From positions 1,736,001 to 1,800,000 of the forward strand of contig NZ_LR594040.1 in assembly GCF_901543175.1 (NCBI RefSeq): DNA of 64,000 nt, read 5' to 3'. Position 1 is the stretch's first letter. Every line of letters starts with the position of its first letter. Below are positions 50,213-59,392 of this stretch, in pieces. The notes beneath the pieces were generated by a model that saw nothing but the letters and a program-made list of their open reading frames with translations, was not told the DNA's origin and searched no databases. Position numbers and translations under genes: made by a program. This DNA is from Streptococcus australis (GTDB lineage Bacteria; Bacillota; Bacilli; Lactobacillales; Streptococcaceae).

Positions 50213-50653
50213 ATGAAAGTAGAACTACAGATTAAGGAGACTTATGAGGAGGAAAAGCTGATTGTCCAAACTCCTCAGCCGACCGAAAAAGTCCAGAAAG
50301 TCATCGAGTTCGTAGAAAATCTTGACCAAAAAGAAACAATCAAAGGAAAGATTGATGATCAGGTCTATCTAGTTAAGATTGGTAAGATTCAACGCTTCTA
50401 TATCGAGAATCGGAAGGTTCTTGCAGAAACTGCATCTCATACCTACACTATTGATTTGCGTCTCTATCAAGTTCTTGACATTCTGCCGACCACTTTTATC
50501 CAAATTTCCCAATCAGAAATCATCAATATCGACTCGATCTCTCGTCTCAAGCTAACCTCTAACGGTCTGGTTGAAATCTTTCTCAAAAACGAAAGCTTCA
50601 CCTACTCATCTCGCCGTTACCTAAAAACCATCAAGGAGAAATTAGAACTATGA
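50213..50653 (+). CDS. LytTR-domain DNA-binding regulator
   Basis: A 146-residue stand-alone LytTR regulator without a receiver domain. The N-terminal ~50 residues are charged; the LytTR domain runs from about 50 to 143 (KIGKIQRFYIENRKVLAET, then LPTTFIQISQSEIINIDSIS). Such regulators bind direct repeats of 9 bases. AAAAGGAGGGAAATTT precedes the ATG. It overlaps the DUF3021 gene by four bases, forming the regulator-membrane-inhibitor pair known in streptococci as LytTR regulatory systems (such as HdrRM and BrsRM). Confidence 0.92.
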   Translation: MKVELQIKETYEEEKLIVQTPQPTEKVQKVIEFVENLDQKETIKGKIDDQVYLVKIGKIQRFYIENRKVLAETASHTYTIDLRLYQVLDILPTTFIQISQSEIINIDSISRLKLTSNGLVEIFLKNESFTYSSRRYLKTIKEKLEL

Positions 50654-51108
50654 AAAAACAAATCTTTCACGATGCAGCCGCTGGTGTTCTCATCGGGCTC
50701 ATCCTCTCTATCATCTTTTCACTCATTTATGCCCCAAATACCTACGCCCCACTGAGTTCCGATTCTCTGATCGGCCAAGTGATGGTGCAACATCAGGTTC
50801 ACGGTGCCCTCGTCTTGCTCTACTGTATGGTCATCTGGTCAGCTATCGGCGTTCTCTTTAGCTTTGGCGGTCGCTTATTCAGCCGTGACTGGAGCTTGCT
50901 CCGTGCAACGCTTTCCCATTTCTTCCTCATGCTAGCTGGCTTTGTCCCACTGGCAACTCTGGCTGGTTGGTTCCCCTTCCACTGGACCTTCTATCTCCAG
51001 CTCATTCCGGAGTTTGCGATCGTCTACCTCATCATCTGGACTATTCTCTATAAAAGAGAAGCTAAAAAAGTGGACCACATCAATCAACTCTTGAACCATA
51101 AACAATAA
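50650..51108 (+). CDS. DUF3021 membrane protein, putative LytTR inhibitor
   Basis: A 152-residue protein with four membrane helices (about 10-30, 52-72, 90-112 and 118-135) and a basic cytoplasmic tail. Its ATG overlaps the LytTR stop (ATGA). In comparable streptococcal pairs the membrane protein holds the regulator inactive until an unknown signal arrives; this role is inferred from context. It ends at a terminator shared with mutS. Confidence 0.85.
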   Translation: MKKQIFHDAAAGVLIGLILSIIFSLIYAPNTYAPLSSDSLIGQVMVQHQVHGALVLLYCMVIWSAIGVLFSFGGRLFSRDWSLLRATLSHFFLMLAGFVPLATLAGWFPFHWTFYLQLIPEFAIVYLIIWTILYKREAKKVDHINQLLNHKQ

Positions 51109-51118
51109 TAGAGAAAAA

Positions 51119-51142
51119 CCCACTCACAAATGCATGAGTGGG
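51119..51142. terminator. Bidirectional terminator between DUF3021 gene and mutS
   Basis: Hairpin CCCACTCA/TGAGTGGG with an eight-base loop, flanked by A-runs on the left and a T-rich stretch on the right. On the minus strand the hairpin is followed by TTTTTCTC. Confidence 0.85.
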
Positions 51143-51149
51143 ATTCTTT

Positions 51150-53684
51150 TTATAACTTTTGTTTGAACTCTACTAAGACATTCATAGCCTGCATAGGTGT
51201 CATATTGTACACATCCAGTTTAGCTAATTCTGCTAGGATAGGATGGTCTTCAGGCGTATCAAAGAGAGAAATCTGTTCCGTGACAGCACTTGTTTCTCTC
51301 ATCGGAGCAGGACTTTCCGTCCCTTGACTCTCCAGTTGAGTCAATATCTTATCCGCTCTTGCTAAAAGTTCTGCTGGTAAACCAGCAATCTTAGCAACAT
51401 GGATACCGTAGGATTTGTCAGCTGGTCCTGGTTCGATCTTGTGAAGGAAGGTGACCTGCCCATCCTGCTCCAAGGTTGCCACATGGACATTGACCAAGTG
51501 TTCCAAGCTAGACTCTAGGCTAGTCAACTCATGGTAGTGGGTAGCAAAGAGGGTTTTGGCTCCGATATGTTCATGGATGTATTCGATGATGGACTGAGCA
51601 AGAGCCATCCCGTCATAGGTCGCAGTTCCTCGCCCCAATTCATCAAAGAGAATGAGAGAGTTCTTGGTCGCATGTGAAATGGCATTGTTGGCCTCCATCA
51701 TCTCCACCATAAAGGTTGATTGACCTGAAACCAGGTCATCTGCCGCTCCGATACGGGTAAAGATCGCATCAAAAATCGGCAAATAGGCACTCTCAGCAGG
51801 AACATAAGAACCCATCTGGGCCATAACCGCCGTCATAGCTAGCTGGCGCATGTAGGTAGACTTCCCGCTCATGTTGGGCCCCGTAATCAGTTGAATGCTG
51901 GTATCTTCTGACATCTGGATACTGTTTGGAATGTAGGTCTGCGCTCCCATAACCTTTTCGACGACCGCATGGCGTCCTTTCTGGATAGCGATTTGTGAAT
52001 CCTCACCAAACTCAGGTCGAATCAAATGCTGGGTTTCAGCCACCACTGCCAGACTTTGCAAGACATCAACCGTCGCAATTCCTTGGGCTAAAGACTGCAA
52101 ACGCTGGATGTACTTGCTGACTTCCTCACGGATACGCATAAAGATTTCATACTCTAGGTTGGCTGACTTTTCACGCGCCTCCAACATATCTCCCTCGATA
52201 CGCGCTAATTCCTCGGTACCGAAGCGTTCCGAATTTTTCAGCGTCGCCTTGCGGAAAAAGTGGGCAGGCACATTTCCCAGTTGCGAATTGGTCACATGGA
52301 AATAGTAGCCGTCCTTTTTATTGTAGTCAATCTTAAGCGTGCTGATGCCCGAGTTTTCTCTTTCCTTAGCCTCTATCTCTGCAATCCAGCTGGTCCCTTC
52401 TCTGAGCACTCGGCGGTATTTATCCAAGGTCTCATCAAATCCCGTCCGAATAATGCCACCTTCCGTAATCACGTGAGGAGCTTCGGGGGCAATGGCTGCG
52501 CTAATCAAGCTCTCCAACTCTGGAATGGCATCTAGCTGTGCGATGAGATAGGCCAGAGCAGGCTGCTCCATTCCCTCTAAAATCGCACGAATCCGTGGCA
52601 CACTAGATAAGGTAGTCGCCAATTGCAAGAGATCCTTGGGGTTGGTCTTGCCAAAAGAAACCCGACTAGCCAAGCGTTCGATATCATAAACACCCTTGAG
52701 GCTGTCCGTTAAATCACTACGCTCAAAGAAGTGATCAAGAAAGACCTGCACCACCTCTTGACGTTGGACGATTCGCTCCTTATCAATCAAGGGACGATGG
52801 ATCCAAGAACGCAAGAGCCGCATGCCCATAGCCGTTTTGGTTTCATCCAGAAGCCAGAAAAGACTCCCCTGCTTCTTGCCTGAACGAGCATTCTCAACCA
52901 AATCCAGACTAGCCTTGGTCGCATAATCCATCTGCAAGAAATCTTTGATTTCATAACGGATAACTGGTTTGAGGTGGTTCAATTCCCGCATCTGGGTCCG
53001 ATGAACATACTGAAGCAACTTACTAGCTGCCGCTTGCTCCACAGTTGCTAAACGTGAATCCAGTAAATGGATATCCTCAAAACCTTCCTTTTCATAGGAA
53101 AGCACCAGATTCATCTGGCGACTGAGGATTTGCTCTTCTTCGTCTGACAAGTCATAACCCAGCACGATTTCTCGAGCCTTGAGATTACGGATTTCCCCAC
53201 AAACAAGGGTAAAATCTAATAGACCCGTCACATAAAAATCACCTGTCACTAGATCCATATAAGCTAGTCCAAATTGATTTCCATCACGATCTAAGGCAAC
53301 CAAGAAATTATTCTGACTATCGGGCTTACTGCTATCAACTACTGTACCAGGTGTGATGACCTGAACCACCTCTCGCTTGACAACCCCAACTGCTTGTTTA
53401 GGATCTTCCATCTGCTCAGCTATGGCCACCTTATAGCCCTGCTCGATCAATACGTCGATATACTGCTGGGCAGAATGATAGGGGACACCCGCCATGGGTA
53501 TCGGATTTTCTGCATTTTTATTACGACTGGTCAGTGAAATCTCTAAAATCTGCGCCGCATTGACCGCATCTTCGTAAAACAGCTCATAAAAATCACCCAT
53601 CCGAAAGAGCAAAAAAGCATCTGGATATTGCTTTTTAATATCCACATACTGCTGCATACCAGGTGATAGTTTTTCTGTCGTCAT
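51150..53684 (-). CDS. mutS: DNA mismatch repair protein MutS (HexA)
   Basis: MutS recognises mismatches and small loops. The 844-residue protein has the mismatch-recognition Phe-X-Glu motif (GDFYELF, near residue 27), connector and lever domains, Walker [10 protein letters not shown], the [11 protein letters not shown]alker B/dimer motif and the ATHYHEL switch. The start is the ATG at 53682-53684 after GGAGAGAGCTAAT; an upstream in-frame ATG lies next to argR. It is downstream of argR by 50 bases. Confidence 0.97.
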   Translation of the reverse strand: MTTEKLSPGMQQYVDIKKQYPDAFLLFRMGDFYELFYEDAVNAAQILEISLTSRNKNAENPIPMAGVPYHSAQQYIDVLIEQGYKVAIAEQMEDPKQAVGVVKREVVQVITPGTVVDSSKPDSQNNFLVALDRDGNQFGLAYMDLVTGDFYVTGLLDFTLVCGEIRNLKAREIVLGYDLSDEEEQILSRQMNLVLSYEKEGFEDIHLLDSRLATVEQAAASKLLQYVHRTQMRELNHLKPVIRYEIKDFLQMDYATKASLDLVENARSGKKQGSLFWLLDETKTAMGMRLLRSWIHRPLIDKERIVQRQEVVQVFLDHFFERSDLTDSLKGVYDIERLASRVSFGKTNPKDLLQLATTLSSVPRIRAILEGMEQPALAYLIAQLDAIPELESLISAAIAPEAPHVITEGGIIRTGFDETLDKYRRVLREGTSWIAEIEAKERENSGISTLKIDYNKKDGYYFHVTNSQLGNVPAHFFRKATLKNSERFGTEELARIEGDMLEAREKSANLEYEIFMRIREEVSKYIQRLQSLAQGIATVDVLQSLAVVAETQHLIRPEFGEDSQIAIQKGRHAVVEKVMGAQTYIPNSIQMSEDTSIQLITGPNMSGKSTYMRQLAMTAVMAQMGSYVPAESAYLPIFDAIFTRIGAADDLVSGQSTFMVEMMEANNAISHATKNSLILFDELGRGTATYDGMALAQSIIEYIHEHIGAKTLFATHYHELTSLESSLEHLVNVHVATLEQDGQVTFLHKIEPGPADKSYGIHVAKIAGLPAELLARADKILTQLESQGTESPAPMRETSAVTEQISLFDTPEDHPILAELAKLDVYNMTPMQAMNVLVEFKQKL

Positions 53685-53734
53685 ATTAGCTCTCTCCTTG
53701 TCAAAAATAAGGCTTGGGAACAAGTCCCAAAACC

Positions 53735-54181
53735 CTATTCATCCTTCATCAAATCTAGCAAACGCTCTTCCATGAGCTTGGCAACATGCTGGTCTCGACA
53801 AATAACCAGTAAGGTATTGGCTCCCGCAACTGTTCCTAAAATCGCCTCGTCCTTATTTTCATCAACAATATTTGCTAAGACAGCTGCTTCTCCCAACTTG
53901 GTATGAAGTACCAAAGTAAACTCTGCTCTCGCAACCCCTTCTAGATGATGCGACAAAAACTCTACCAAATCAATCTTTTCTGTTTCATTCGCTAGCACAT
54001 AATATACCATACCATTTTTCTTAACCTTGATCAAGCCGATCTCGCGCAGGTCGCGAGACAAGGTCGTTTGCGTCACAAAGACATTCCGAACTTCTAGGCG
54101 ATCTTGGATATCCTTTTGTGTAGCTAGTTTTTCCTCAGTGATCATCTTTTTAATCAACTGGTGTCGTTCTTTTTTTCTCAT
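53735..54181 (-). CDS. argR: Arginine repressor ArgR
   Basis: A 148-residue ArgR/AhrC-type regulator that binds DNA as a hexamer with arginine. Residues 1-70 form a winged helix ([20 protein letters not shown], then [20 protein letters not shown]); the C-terminal oligomerisation and arginine-binding domain includes [15 protein letters not shown]. Streptococci often have several ArgR paralogues. This one is divergent from argS, with an ARG-box-like site in its leader. Confidence 0.95.
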   Translation of the reverse strand: MRKKERHQLIKKMITEEKLATQKDIQDRLEVRNVFVTQTTLSRDLREIGLIKVKKNGMVYYVLANETEKIDLVEFLSHHLEGVARAEFTLVLHTKLGEAAVLANIVDENKDEAILGTVAGANTLLVICRDQHVAKLMEERLLDLMKDE

Positions 54182-54195
54182 ATCAACCTCTTACA

Positions 54196-54208
54196 TGAAT
54201 ATTTATAA
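54196..54208. promoter_or_regulatory. ARG-box-like operator upstream of argR
   Basis: TGAATATTTATAA resembles the ArgR box TGAATWWWWATTCA with mismatches at the end. It lies 15 bases upstream of the argR ATG, downstream of a TATAAT -10 (minus strand near 54237), fitting autoregulation. Confidence 0.45.
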
Positions 54209-54328
54209 CCGATTTCGGGTTTATTTTTAGATATAATTATACCAAAAAAACTGAATAATTCAAAAAAATCTTTCTTCTTTCACTAAATTTATGATAAAAT
54301 AGAATAAAAGTCCAAAAGGAGCCTACTT

Positions 54329-56017
54329 ATGAGTACAAAAAAACTGATTGCTAGTGAATTGGCTAGCGTCATCGATAGCCTAGATCAAGAGGCTATTTTA
54401 AATTTACTAGAACAACCAAAAAACTCTGACATGGGAGATATCGCTTTTCCTGCTTTCTCACTTGCAAAAGTCGAACGCAAAGCCCCTCAAATGATTGCTG
54501 CTGAAATCGCTGAAAAAATCAACAGCCAAGCCTTTGAAAAAGTTGTTGCAACTGGCCCTTACGTCAACTTCTTCCTTGATAAATCTGCCATTTCTGGAGC
54601 CGTTATCAAAGAGATCATCGAAAAAGGATCTGACTACGCTCAACAAACGGAAGGCAAAGAGCAAAATATCACGATTGACCTATCAAGTCCAAACATCGCA
54701 AAACCTTTCTCAGTAGGTCACTTACGTTCAACTGTTATCGGAGATGCTCTTTCTAATATCTTTAAGAAAATGGGCTACAACACTATTAAAATCAACCACC
54801 TTGGAGACTGGGGTAAACAGTTTGGTCTTCTCATGGTTGCTTATAAAAAATGGGGAAGTAAGGAAGCCGTAGAAGCTAATCCGATTGACGAATTGTTGAA
54901 ATTGTACGTTCGCATCAATGCTGAAATCGAAAATGACCCAGCTCTTGATGATGAAGGACGTCTCTGGTTTAAAAAATTGGAAGATGGCGATCCAGAAGCA
55001 ACTCAACTTTGGCAGTGGTTCCGTGATGAAAGTTTGGTTGAGTTCAACCGCATTTACAAACTGTTGAACGTTGAATTTGACAGTTTGAACGGTGAAGCCT
55101 TCTACAACGATAAGATGGATGAGGCCGTGCAAATCCTTGAAGAAAAAGGTTTGCTAGAAGAATCACGCGGAGCTAGCATTGTTAACCTTGATGATGTTGA
55201 ACTTCCACCTGCTATGATTAAGAAATCTGACGGTGCAACCCTCTACATCACACGTGACATCGCGACAGCTATCTACCGTGCTCGTACTTACAACTTTGTT
55301 AAAAATGTCTACGCAGTTGGTCAAGAACAATCCAACCACTTTAAACAGTTGAAAGCTGTCTTGAAGAAAATGGGATTTGCTTGGAGTGACGATATGGTTC
55401 ACGTTGACTTTGGTCTTGTAACCAAGAATCGCCAAAAGCTCTCTACTCGTAAAGGAAACATCATCCTGCTTGAACCAACTCTCCAAGAAGCCATCACTCG
55501 TGCCAAAGCTCAAATCGAAGCGAAAAATCCTGACCTCGAAAACAAGGATCAAATCGCTCAAGCTGTTGGGGTTGGAGCTGTCAAATTCTACGATCTGAAG
55601 ACTGACCGTCGAAATGGTTATGACTTTGATTTGGAAGCAATGGTTTCCTTTGAAGGTGAGACTGGTCCATATATCCAATACGCTTACGCACGTATTCAGT
55701 CTCTACTTAGAAAAGCAGACTTCCAACCAAATGCTCAAGCAAATTACAGTCTAAATGATGCTGAAAGCTGGGAAATCATCAAACTTCTCCAAGACTTTGC
55801 CCGTGTCATCAAACGCGCATCTGTTAACTATGATCCATCGCTCATTGCCAAGTATGCAATCAGCTTGGCTCAAGCCTTCAATAAATACTATGCCCACACT
55901 CGTATCTTGGATGAAAGTCCAGAGCGTGACAGCCGTCTAGCCCTCAGCTACGCAACAGCTGTTGTTCTCAAAGAAGCCCTTCGTTTGCTTGGAGTAGAAG
56001 CACCAGAGAAGATGTAA
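54329..56017 (+). CDS. argS: Arginyl-tRNA synthetase
   Basis: A class I synthetase that charges tRNA-Arg. The 562-residue protein has the N-terminal tRNA-contacting domain (about 1-110), the HIGH-type motif SVGHLRST (about residues 131-138), the KMSKS-equivalent KLSTRKGN and the DALR C-terminal domain ending [25 protein letters not shown] precedes the ATG. It is divergent from argR, a pairing I recall from pneumococcus. Confidence 0.97.
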   Translation: MSTKKLIASELASVIDSLDQEAILNLLEQPKNSDMGDIAFPAFSLAKVERKAPQMIAAEIAEKINSQAFEKVVATGPYVNFFLDKSAISGAVIKEIIEKGSDYAQQTEGKEQNITIDLSSPNIAKPFSVGHLRSTVIGDALSNIFKKMGYNTIKINHLGDWGKQFGLLMVAYKKWGSKEAVEANPIDELLKLYVRINAEIENDPALDDEGRLWFKKLEDGDPEATQLWQWFRDESLVEFNRIYKLLNVEFDSLNGEAFYNDKMDEAVQILEEKGLLEESRGASIVNLDDVELPPAMIKKSDGATLYITRDIATAIYRARTYNFVKNVYAVGQEQSNHFKQLKAVLKKMGFAWSDDMVHVDFGLVTKNRQKLSTRKGNIILLEPTLQEAITRAKAQIEAKNPDLENKDQIAQAVGVGAVKFYDLKTDRRNGYDFDLEAMVSFEGETGPYIQYAYARIQSLLRKADFQPNAQANYSLNDAESWEIIKLLQDFARVIKRASVNYDPSLIAKYAISLAQAFNKYYAHTRILDESPERDSRLALSYATAVVLKEALRLLGVEAPEKM

Positions 56018-56459
56018 ATCGCCAAAGTTACTTGATTGCAAAGCAATCTAAGTAACTAACGCCAAATCCTATACGGATTTTGGCTTGGCGCTTCACTAGT
56101 AAAGAAACATAAATAAGATCGATTTATGTTTCTTTACGTCGTAACTATATGGAGAATTACCTAAACACTTCACTAATGCATCCCAACAAATAATAGCGAT
56201 TGGTTTAGACGCATCGCAATCACTCAATTGACTTAATCATAAAATAATCTAAGTAACTATCGTTAAATCCTACTCGGTCCTTGGCTTGGCGCTTCACTAG
56301 TCTTCATTTCAACCGGACGGACTTTTCAGTTAAAGATCAAGACCGTCTTGTTTTATCTGTCAGATACCTGTTCCGCCAGTCTAATCACTTAGTTGAAAAG
56401 CGAAAATTTCTTTCGCTTTTCTTATGCCTTTAATTTTTTATCAAATCAGGGGAGATTTT
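56018..56459 (+). other. 442-base gene-free stretch with repeats and hairpins
   Basis: Holds a 55-base direct repeat (56046-56100 and 56247-56301, 201 bases apart; ATCTAAGTAACT at the start, GGCTTGGCGCTTCACTAGT at the end). There is a long hairpin AGTTACTT-GATTGC/GCAATC-TAAGTAACT at 56027-56060 and another, AAGAAACATAAAT/ATTTATGTTTCTT near 56103-56137. No reading frame with a ribosome-binding site is present except the gene starting at 56460. It may be the 3' region of argS, a small RNA, or a decayed repeat. Confidence 0.55.
56397..56420 (+). terminator. Terminator before the 81-residue gene
   Basis: Hairpin AAAAGCGAAA/TTTCGCTTTT with a short loop, followed by CTTATG. It could end the argS transcript after the structured stretch. 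Confidence 0.7.
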
Positions 56460-56705
56460 ATGAGCCAGTACGCTTATATCTTAGTTCTTATCAGTCTTGT
56501 CGTTCTTTTTCTCATCAATAAATACGAAAAAGAAAAACTTCAGAAACTCCTTCAGGAGCAGCTTTTGAAAGACGAAACTTTCAAAGCAGATATCCGCGAA
56601 AGAATCCAAACAACAGAGAATATCAATGATATCATCGCCTACATCAACAAGAGCTATCGTTTGGGACTCATGCTTTCCAAGGAAATCACTGATCAACTCA
56701 AATAA
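56460..56705 (+). CDS. Single-pass membrane protein, unrecognised
   Basis: An 81-residue protein with one N-terminal membrane helix (YILVLISLVVLFLINKY, residues ~5-21) and a charged helical cytoplasmic or extracellular part. Start at 56460 follows CAGGGGAGATTTT; a methionine 12 codons upstream has no site and lies in the terminator. No known domain. Ends in an independent terminator. Confidence 0.75.
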   Translation: MSQYAYILVLISLVVLFLINKYEKEKLQKLLQEQLLKDETFKADIRERIQTTENINDIIAYINKSYRLGLMLSKEITDQLK

Positions 56706-56707
56706 TC

Positions 56708-56737
56708 AAAATCCGAGAAGTCTTCTTCTCGGATTTT
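56708..56737 (+). terminator. Terminator of the 81-residue gene
   Basis: Hairpin AAAATCCGAGAAG/CTTCTCGGATTTTT, 13 base pairs with a TCTT loop. Confidence 0.85.
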
Positions 56738-56902
56738 TCTCTTCTTCATGAAACTTATAATGAGCTTCAGGACTGTTAATCAAGGCCTCTTTCTGAAATT
56801 TTCTATATATTTTCAAAATTTTCTTGCATTTTTCCTGACTTTCTTGTAGAATAGAACTTATCTATTCAGATTATTCTGAAAATTCAAAAACGGGAGGTTT
56901 TT

Positions 56903-58165
56903 ATGTCACAAGTTACTTCATCACACCAGTCTACCTGGGCAAGCAAGCTAAAAGCAATGGGACCCGGAATCCTAATGGCTTCCGCTGCAGTCGGAGGTTC
57001 TCACATCGTATCCTCCACTCAAGCTGGTGGTTCTTATGGTTGGTCACTACTCCTCTTAGTTATCTTGGCCAATATTTTTAAATACCCATTTTTCCGTTTT
57101 GGTGCTGAATACACAGCAGATACTGGAAAGACCTTGGTTGAAGGCTATGCAGAAAAAGGAAAACTCTATCTCTGGATTTTCTTTATTCTCAATGTCTTTT
57201 CTGCCTTGGTCAATACTGCCGGTGTCGCCATCCTTTGTTCAGCTATCATCGCTAGTGCCTTTCCAATGATTGGTCTTAGTATCACTCAATGGTCTCTTAT
57301 ACTTGTTGCAGTCATCTGGGCTATGCTGCTCTTTGGTGGCTACAAACTATTGGATGGTATGGCCAAATGGATCATGTCCGCCTTGACTATTGCAACTGTT
57401 CTTGCCGTCATCATTGCTGCAGTTAAGCACCCAGAATACAGCTCTGATTTTATCGAGAAAACACCTTGGCAAATGGCAGCCCTCCCCTTTATCGTTTCCC
57501 TTCTAGGATGGATGCCTGCCCCTATTGAAATCTCAGCTATTAACTCACTTTGGTCAGCCGAAAAGAAAAAGACCGTCAACTTTAATACAGAGGATGCTCT
57601 TTTCGACTTTAACGTTGGCTACATTGGAACAGCTATCCTAGCTGTATTCTTTGTGGCACTAGGAGCGCTCATTCAGTATCCTACAGGTCAAGCAGTTGAA
57701 GCTGCTTCTGCCAAATACATCTCGCAATTTGTGGGCATGTATGCCTCTGTCCTTGGCGAATGGTCTCGATATTTGATTACCTTCATCGCTTTCCTCTGTA
57801 TCTTTGGGACAGTAATTACTGTCATCGATGGCTATTCACGTGTCAATCAGGCCTCCCTTCAACTCTTGGCAAATCAAAAAGAGGATAATCGTAAATCTTT
57901 GAACATCTGGATGACCATCACAGCTATCATTGGTATCGTCATCATCAAGTTCTTTGCCGGTCAAGTTTCAACCATGCTCCGCTTTGCCATGATTGGATCT
58001 TTTCTTACAACACCATTCTTTGCCCTTTTGAACTATGTCTTGGTCGCAGGTGAAAATAAAAATCTTCCTTCTTGGTTGAAACTCCTCGCCATTGCAGGAT
58101 TGATCTTCCTCTTTGGATTTGCCATCTTCTTTATCTATGCACTTGCCATCGGAAAAGCAGGCTAG
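56903..58165 (+). CDS. NRAMP-related transporter lacking canonical metal-site motifs
   Basis: A 420-residue protein with about 11 membrane helices and overall NRAMP-family appearance. Where NRAMP TM1 carries Asp-Pro-Gly-Asn, this protein has MGPGILMASAAVGGSHIVSS, with no Asp or Asn. Where TM6 has Met-X2-His, it has GWMPAPIEISAINS. Manganese or iron transport should therefore not be assumed; NRAMP-related proteins that carry Mg2+ or other substrates also depart from the motifs. AAACGGGAGGTTTTT precedes the ATG. It has its own terminator. Confidence 0.8.
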   Translation: MSQVTSSHQSTWASKLKAMGPGILMASAAVGGSHIVSSTQAGGSYGWSLLLLVILANIFKYPFFRFGAEYTADTGKTLVEGYAEKGKLYLWIFFILNVFSALVNTAGVAILCSAIIASAFPMIGLSITQWSLILVAVIWAMLLFGGYKLLDGMAKWIMSALTIATVLAVIIAAVKHPEYSSDFIEKTPWQMAALPFIVSLLGWMPAPIEISAINSLWSAEKKKTVNFNTEDALFDFNVGYIGTAILAVFFVALGALIQYPTGQAVEAASAKYISQFVGMYASVLGEWSRYLITFIAFLCIFGTVITVIDGYSRVNQASLQLLANQKEDNRKSLNIWMTITAIIGIVIIKFFAGQVSTMLRFAMIGSFLTTPFFALLNYVLVAGENKNLPSWLKLLAIAGLIFLFGFAIFFIYALAIGKAG

Positions 58166-58172
58166 TTCACAA

Positions 58173-58203
58173 AGCAGCACCCTCGTCTGGGGTGCTTTTT
58201 TCT
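58173..58203 (+). terminator. Terminator of the NRAMP-related gene
   Basis: Hairpin AAAGCAGCACCC/GGGGTGCTTTTTT with loop TCGTCT and a clear T-run. Confidence 0.85.
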
Positions 58204-58250
58204 GCATTCAAAAGGCAGTTGAGAAAACCTAACTGCCTACTTGAACGATT

Positions 58251-58721
58251 CTAACTTTCTGAGTCCAATCCATATAAGTCCGCGATAATCGCTGCGACCT
58301 TTTTAATATCTCCCAGCATTCCTCTCATTTCAAAGTCAGCCAATACAGGGAAACCAAAGCGCTGGCTGTACTGCTTGGCAGTCAGACAGTATTGGTTATT
58401 AAAATTGCGATTACCAGAGCCCACTACACCAAAACACTTACTGGCATTGTCTCCATAGGCGATAAAATCACCCACTGGAGTCGTTAAAATCTCAACATCG
58501 CCGTTATCGACACCATTTCCACCTTCCAGATAGGTCGGCAAGAAAGCGACATAGGGATGCTCCATTTCAAAGAATTCTTGACCTTCCTTGACCAGATCCT
58601 TGATATGAATCTTTTGTACCTCAATCCCTTCGTACTGAGACAGGAGATAGTCCTTGAGTCGGGTTACAAAACTCTCTGTATTCCCACTCAAACTGATATA
58701 CACTAAGGATATTTTTTTCAT
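58251..58721 (-). CDS. nrdI: Flavodoxin-like NrdI protein
   Basis: NrdI is an FMN protein that helps assemble the manganese cofactor of class Ib ribonucleotide reductase. The 156-residue product has the FMN phosphate-binding loop in [11 protein letters not shown] (residues ~8-18) and the acidic 50s loop [14 protein letters not shown], and [18 protein letters not shown]. nrdE and nrdF are not adjacent, so this is a stand-alone nrdI. Start follows a weak GAGGTCAAC region. Confidence 0.92.
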   Translation of the reverse strand: MKKISLVYISLSGNTESFVTRLKDYLLSQYEGIEVQKIHIKDLVKEGQEFFEMEHPYVAFLPTYLEGGNGVDNGDVEILTTPVGDFIAYGDNASKCFGVVGSGNRNFNNQYCLTAKQYSQRFGFPVLADFEMRGMLGDIKKVAAIIADLYGLDSES

Positions 58722-58798
58722 GTTGACCTCGATTTTTATGTTTACGATATAAAAAGAACTAACAAGATTGTAACTTGATAGTTCCCTTTTGTCAATAC

Positions 58799-59332
58799 TT
58801 AGGCTGCTTCTTCTGCTTCAACTTCCTCAGCCAAATCTTTTTGTTGACGCCACATCTTGTAAAAGACAATGACAAGGAAGAGGACATTGATAACAACAAA
58901 TAAAATCGTTGTTCCCTTTCCAAGAACTTCTGTTCCTAGTCGCAAAGTTTCATCACGGATAGCTTGTACAGCATCTTGCATACCCATATAAGTATAAATC
59001 GAACCAACAATGGCAAGCAAAACATAAGCAATGTAAGCATAATTTGCATATTGCAAATGATTACGAACCAAGAGCACAATACCTGCGACTACTAAAATCG
59101 CAGATAAAATAATCAAAACGATGTTAACAGTCGAATGCGATAATTCAGCTGTCTTATGTAGATAATTAATCGTATCCTCCAGCTGCTGAGCGCTAATGCC
59201 TTGTGCTTGTGCTTGACTGGCACCTAGTGCTTCTTTACTAGGTACTGGACTTAGTATTCCAAACAAAGACATAGCTGAAATCAATGCTGATAGGACTAAT
59301 AAAACCCAAAGATAAATAGGTTTCTTTTTCAT
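58799..59332 (-). CDS. Four-helix membrane protein, unrecognised
   Basis: A 177-residue protein with four hydrophobic segments (about 7-28, 70-90, 97-115 and 143-162), a Gln/Ala-rich extracellular loop after TM1 and an acidic C-terminal tail ([12 protein letters not shown]). AAGGAGGAAAAATT precedes the ATG, and a clear promoter lies 29 bases upstream. It follows the response regulator gene but has its own promoter. No family assigned. Confidence 0.8.
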   Translation of the reverse strand: MKKKPIYLWVLLVLSALISAMSLFGILSPVPSKEALGASQAQAQGISAQQLEDTINYLHKTAELSHSTVNIVLIILSAILVVAGIVLLVRNHLQYANYAYIAYVLLAIVGSIYTYMGMQDAVQAIRDETLRLGTEVLGKGTTILFVVINVLFLVIVFYKMWRQQKDLAEEVEAEEAA

Positions 59333-59360
59333 AATTTTTCCTCCTTAAGGTATTTTGGAC

Positions 59361-59389
59361 ATTATAGCATTTTTTGCACGTAAATACAA
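59361..59389 (-). promoter_or_regulatory. Promoter of the four-helix membrane protein gene
   Basis: Minus-strand -35 TTGTAT (59384-59389), 17-base spacer, -10 TATAAT (59361-59366, with TGC before it). Confidence 0.8.
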
Positions 59390-59392
59390 GTT

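Noticed and set aside
54252..54262. Palindrome TGAATAATTCA in the argR-argS intergenic region
   Set aside because: The ArgR box needs four extra central bases; spacing is wrong, so only the site at 54196-54208 was kept as a weak candidate.
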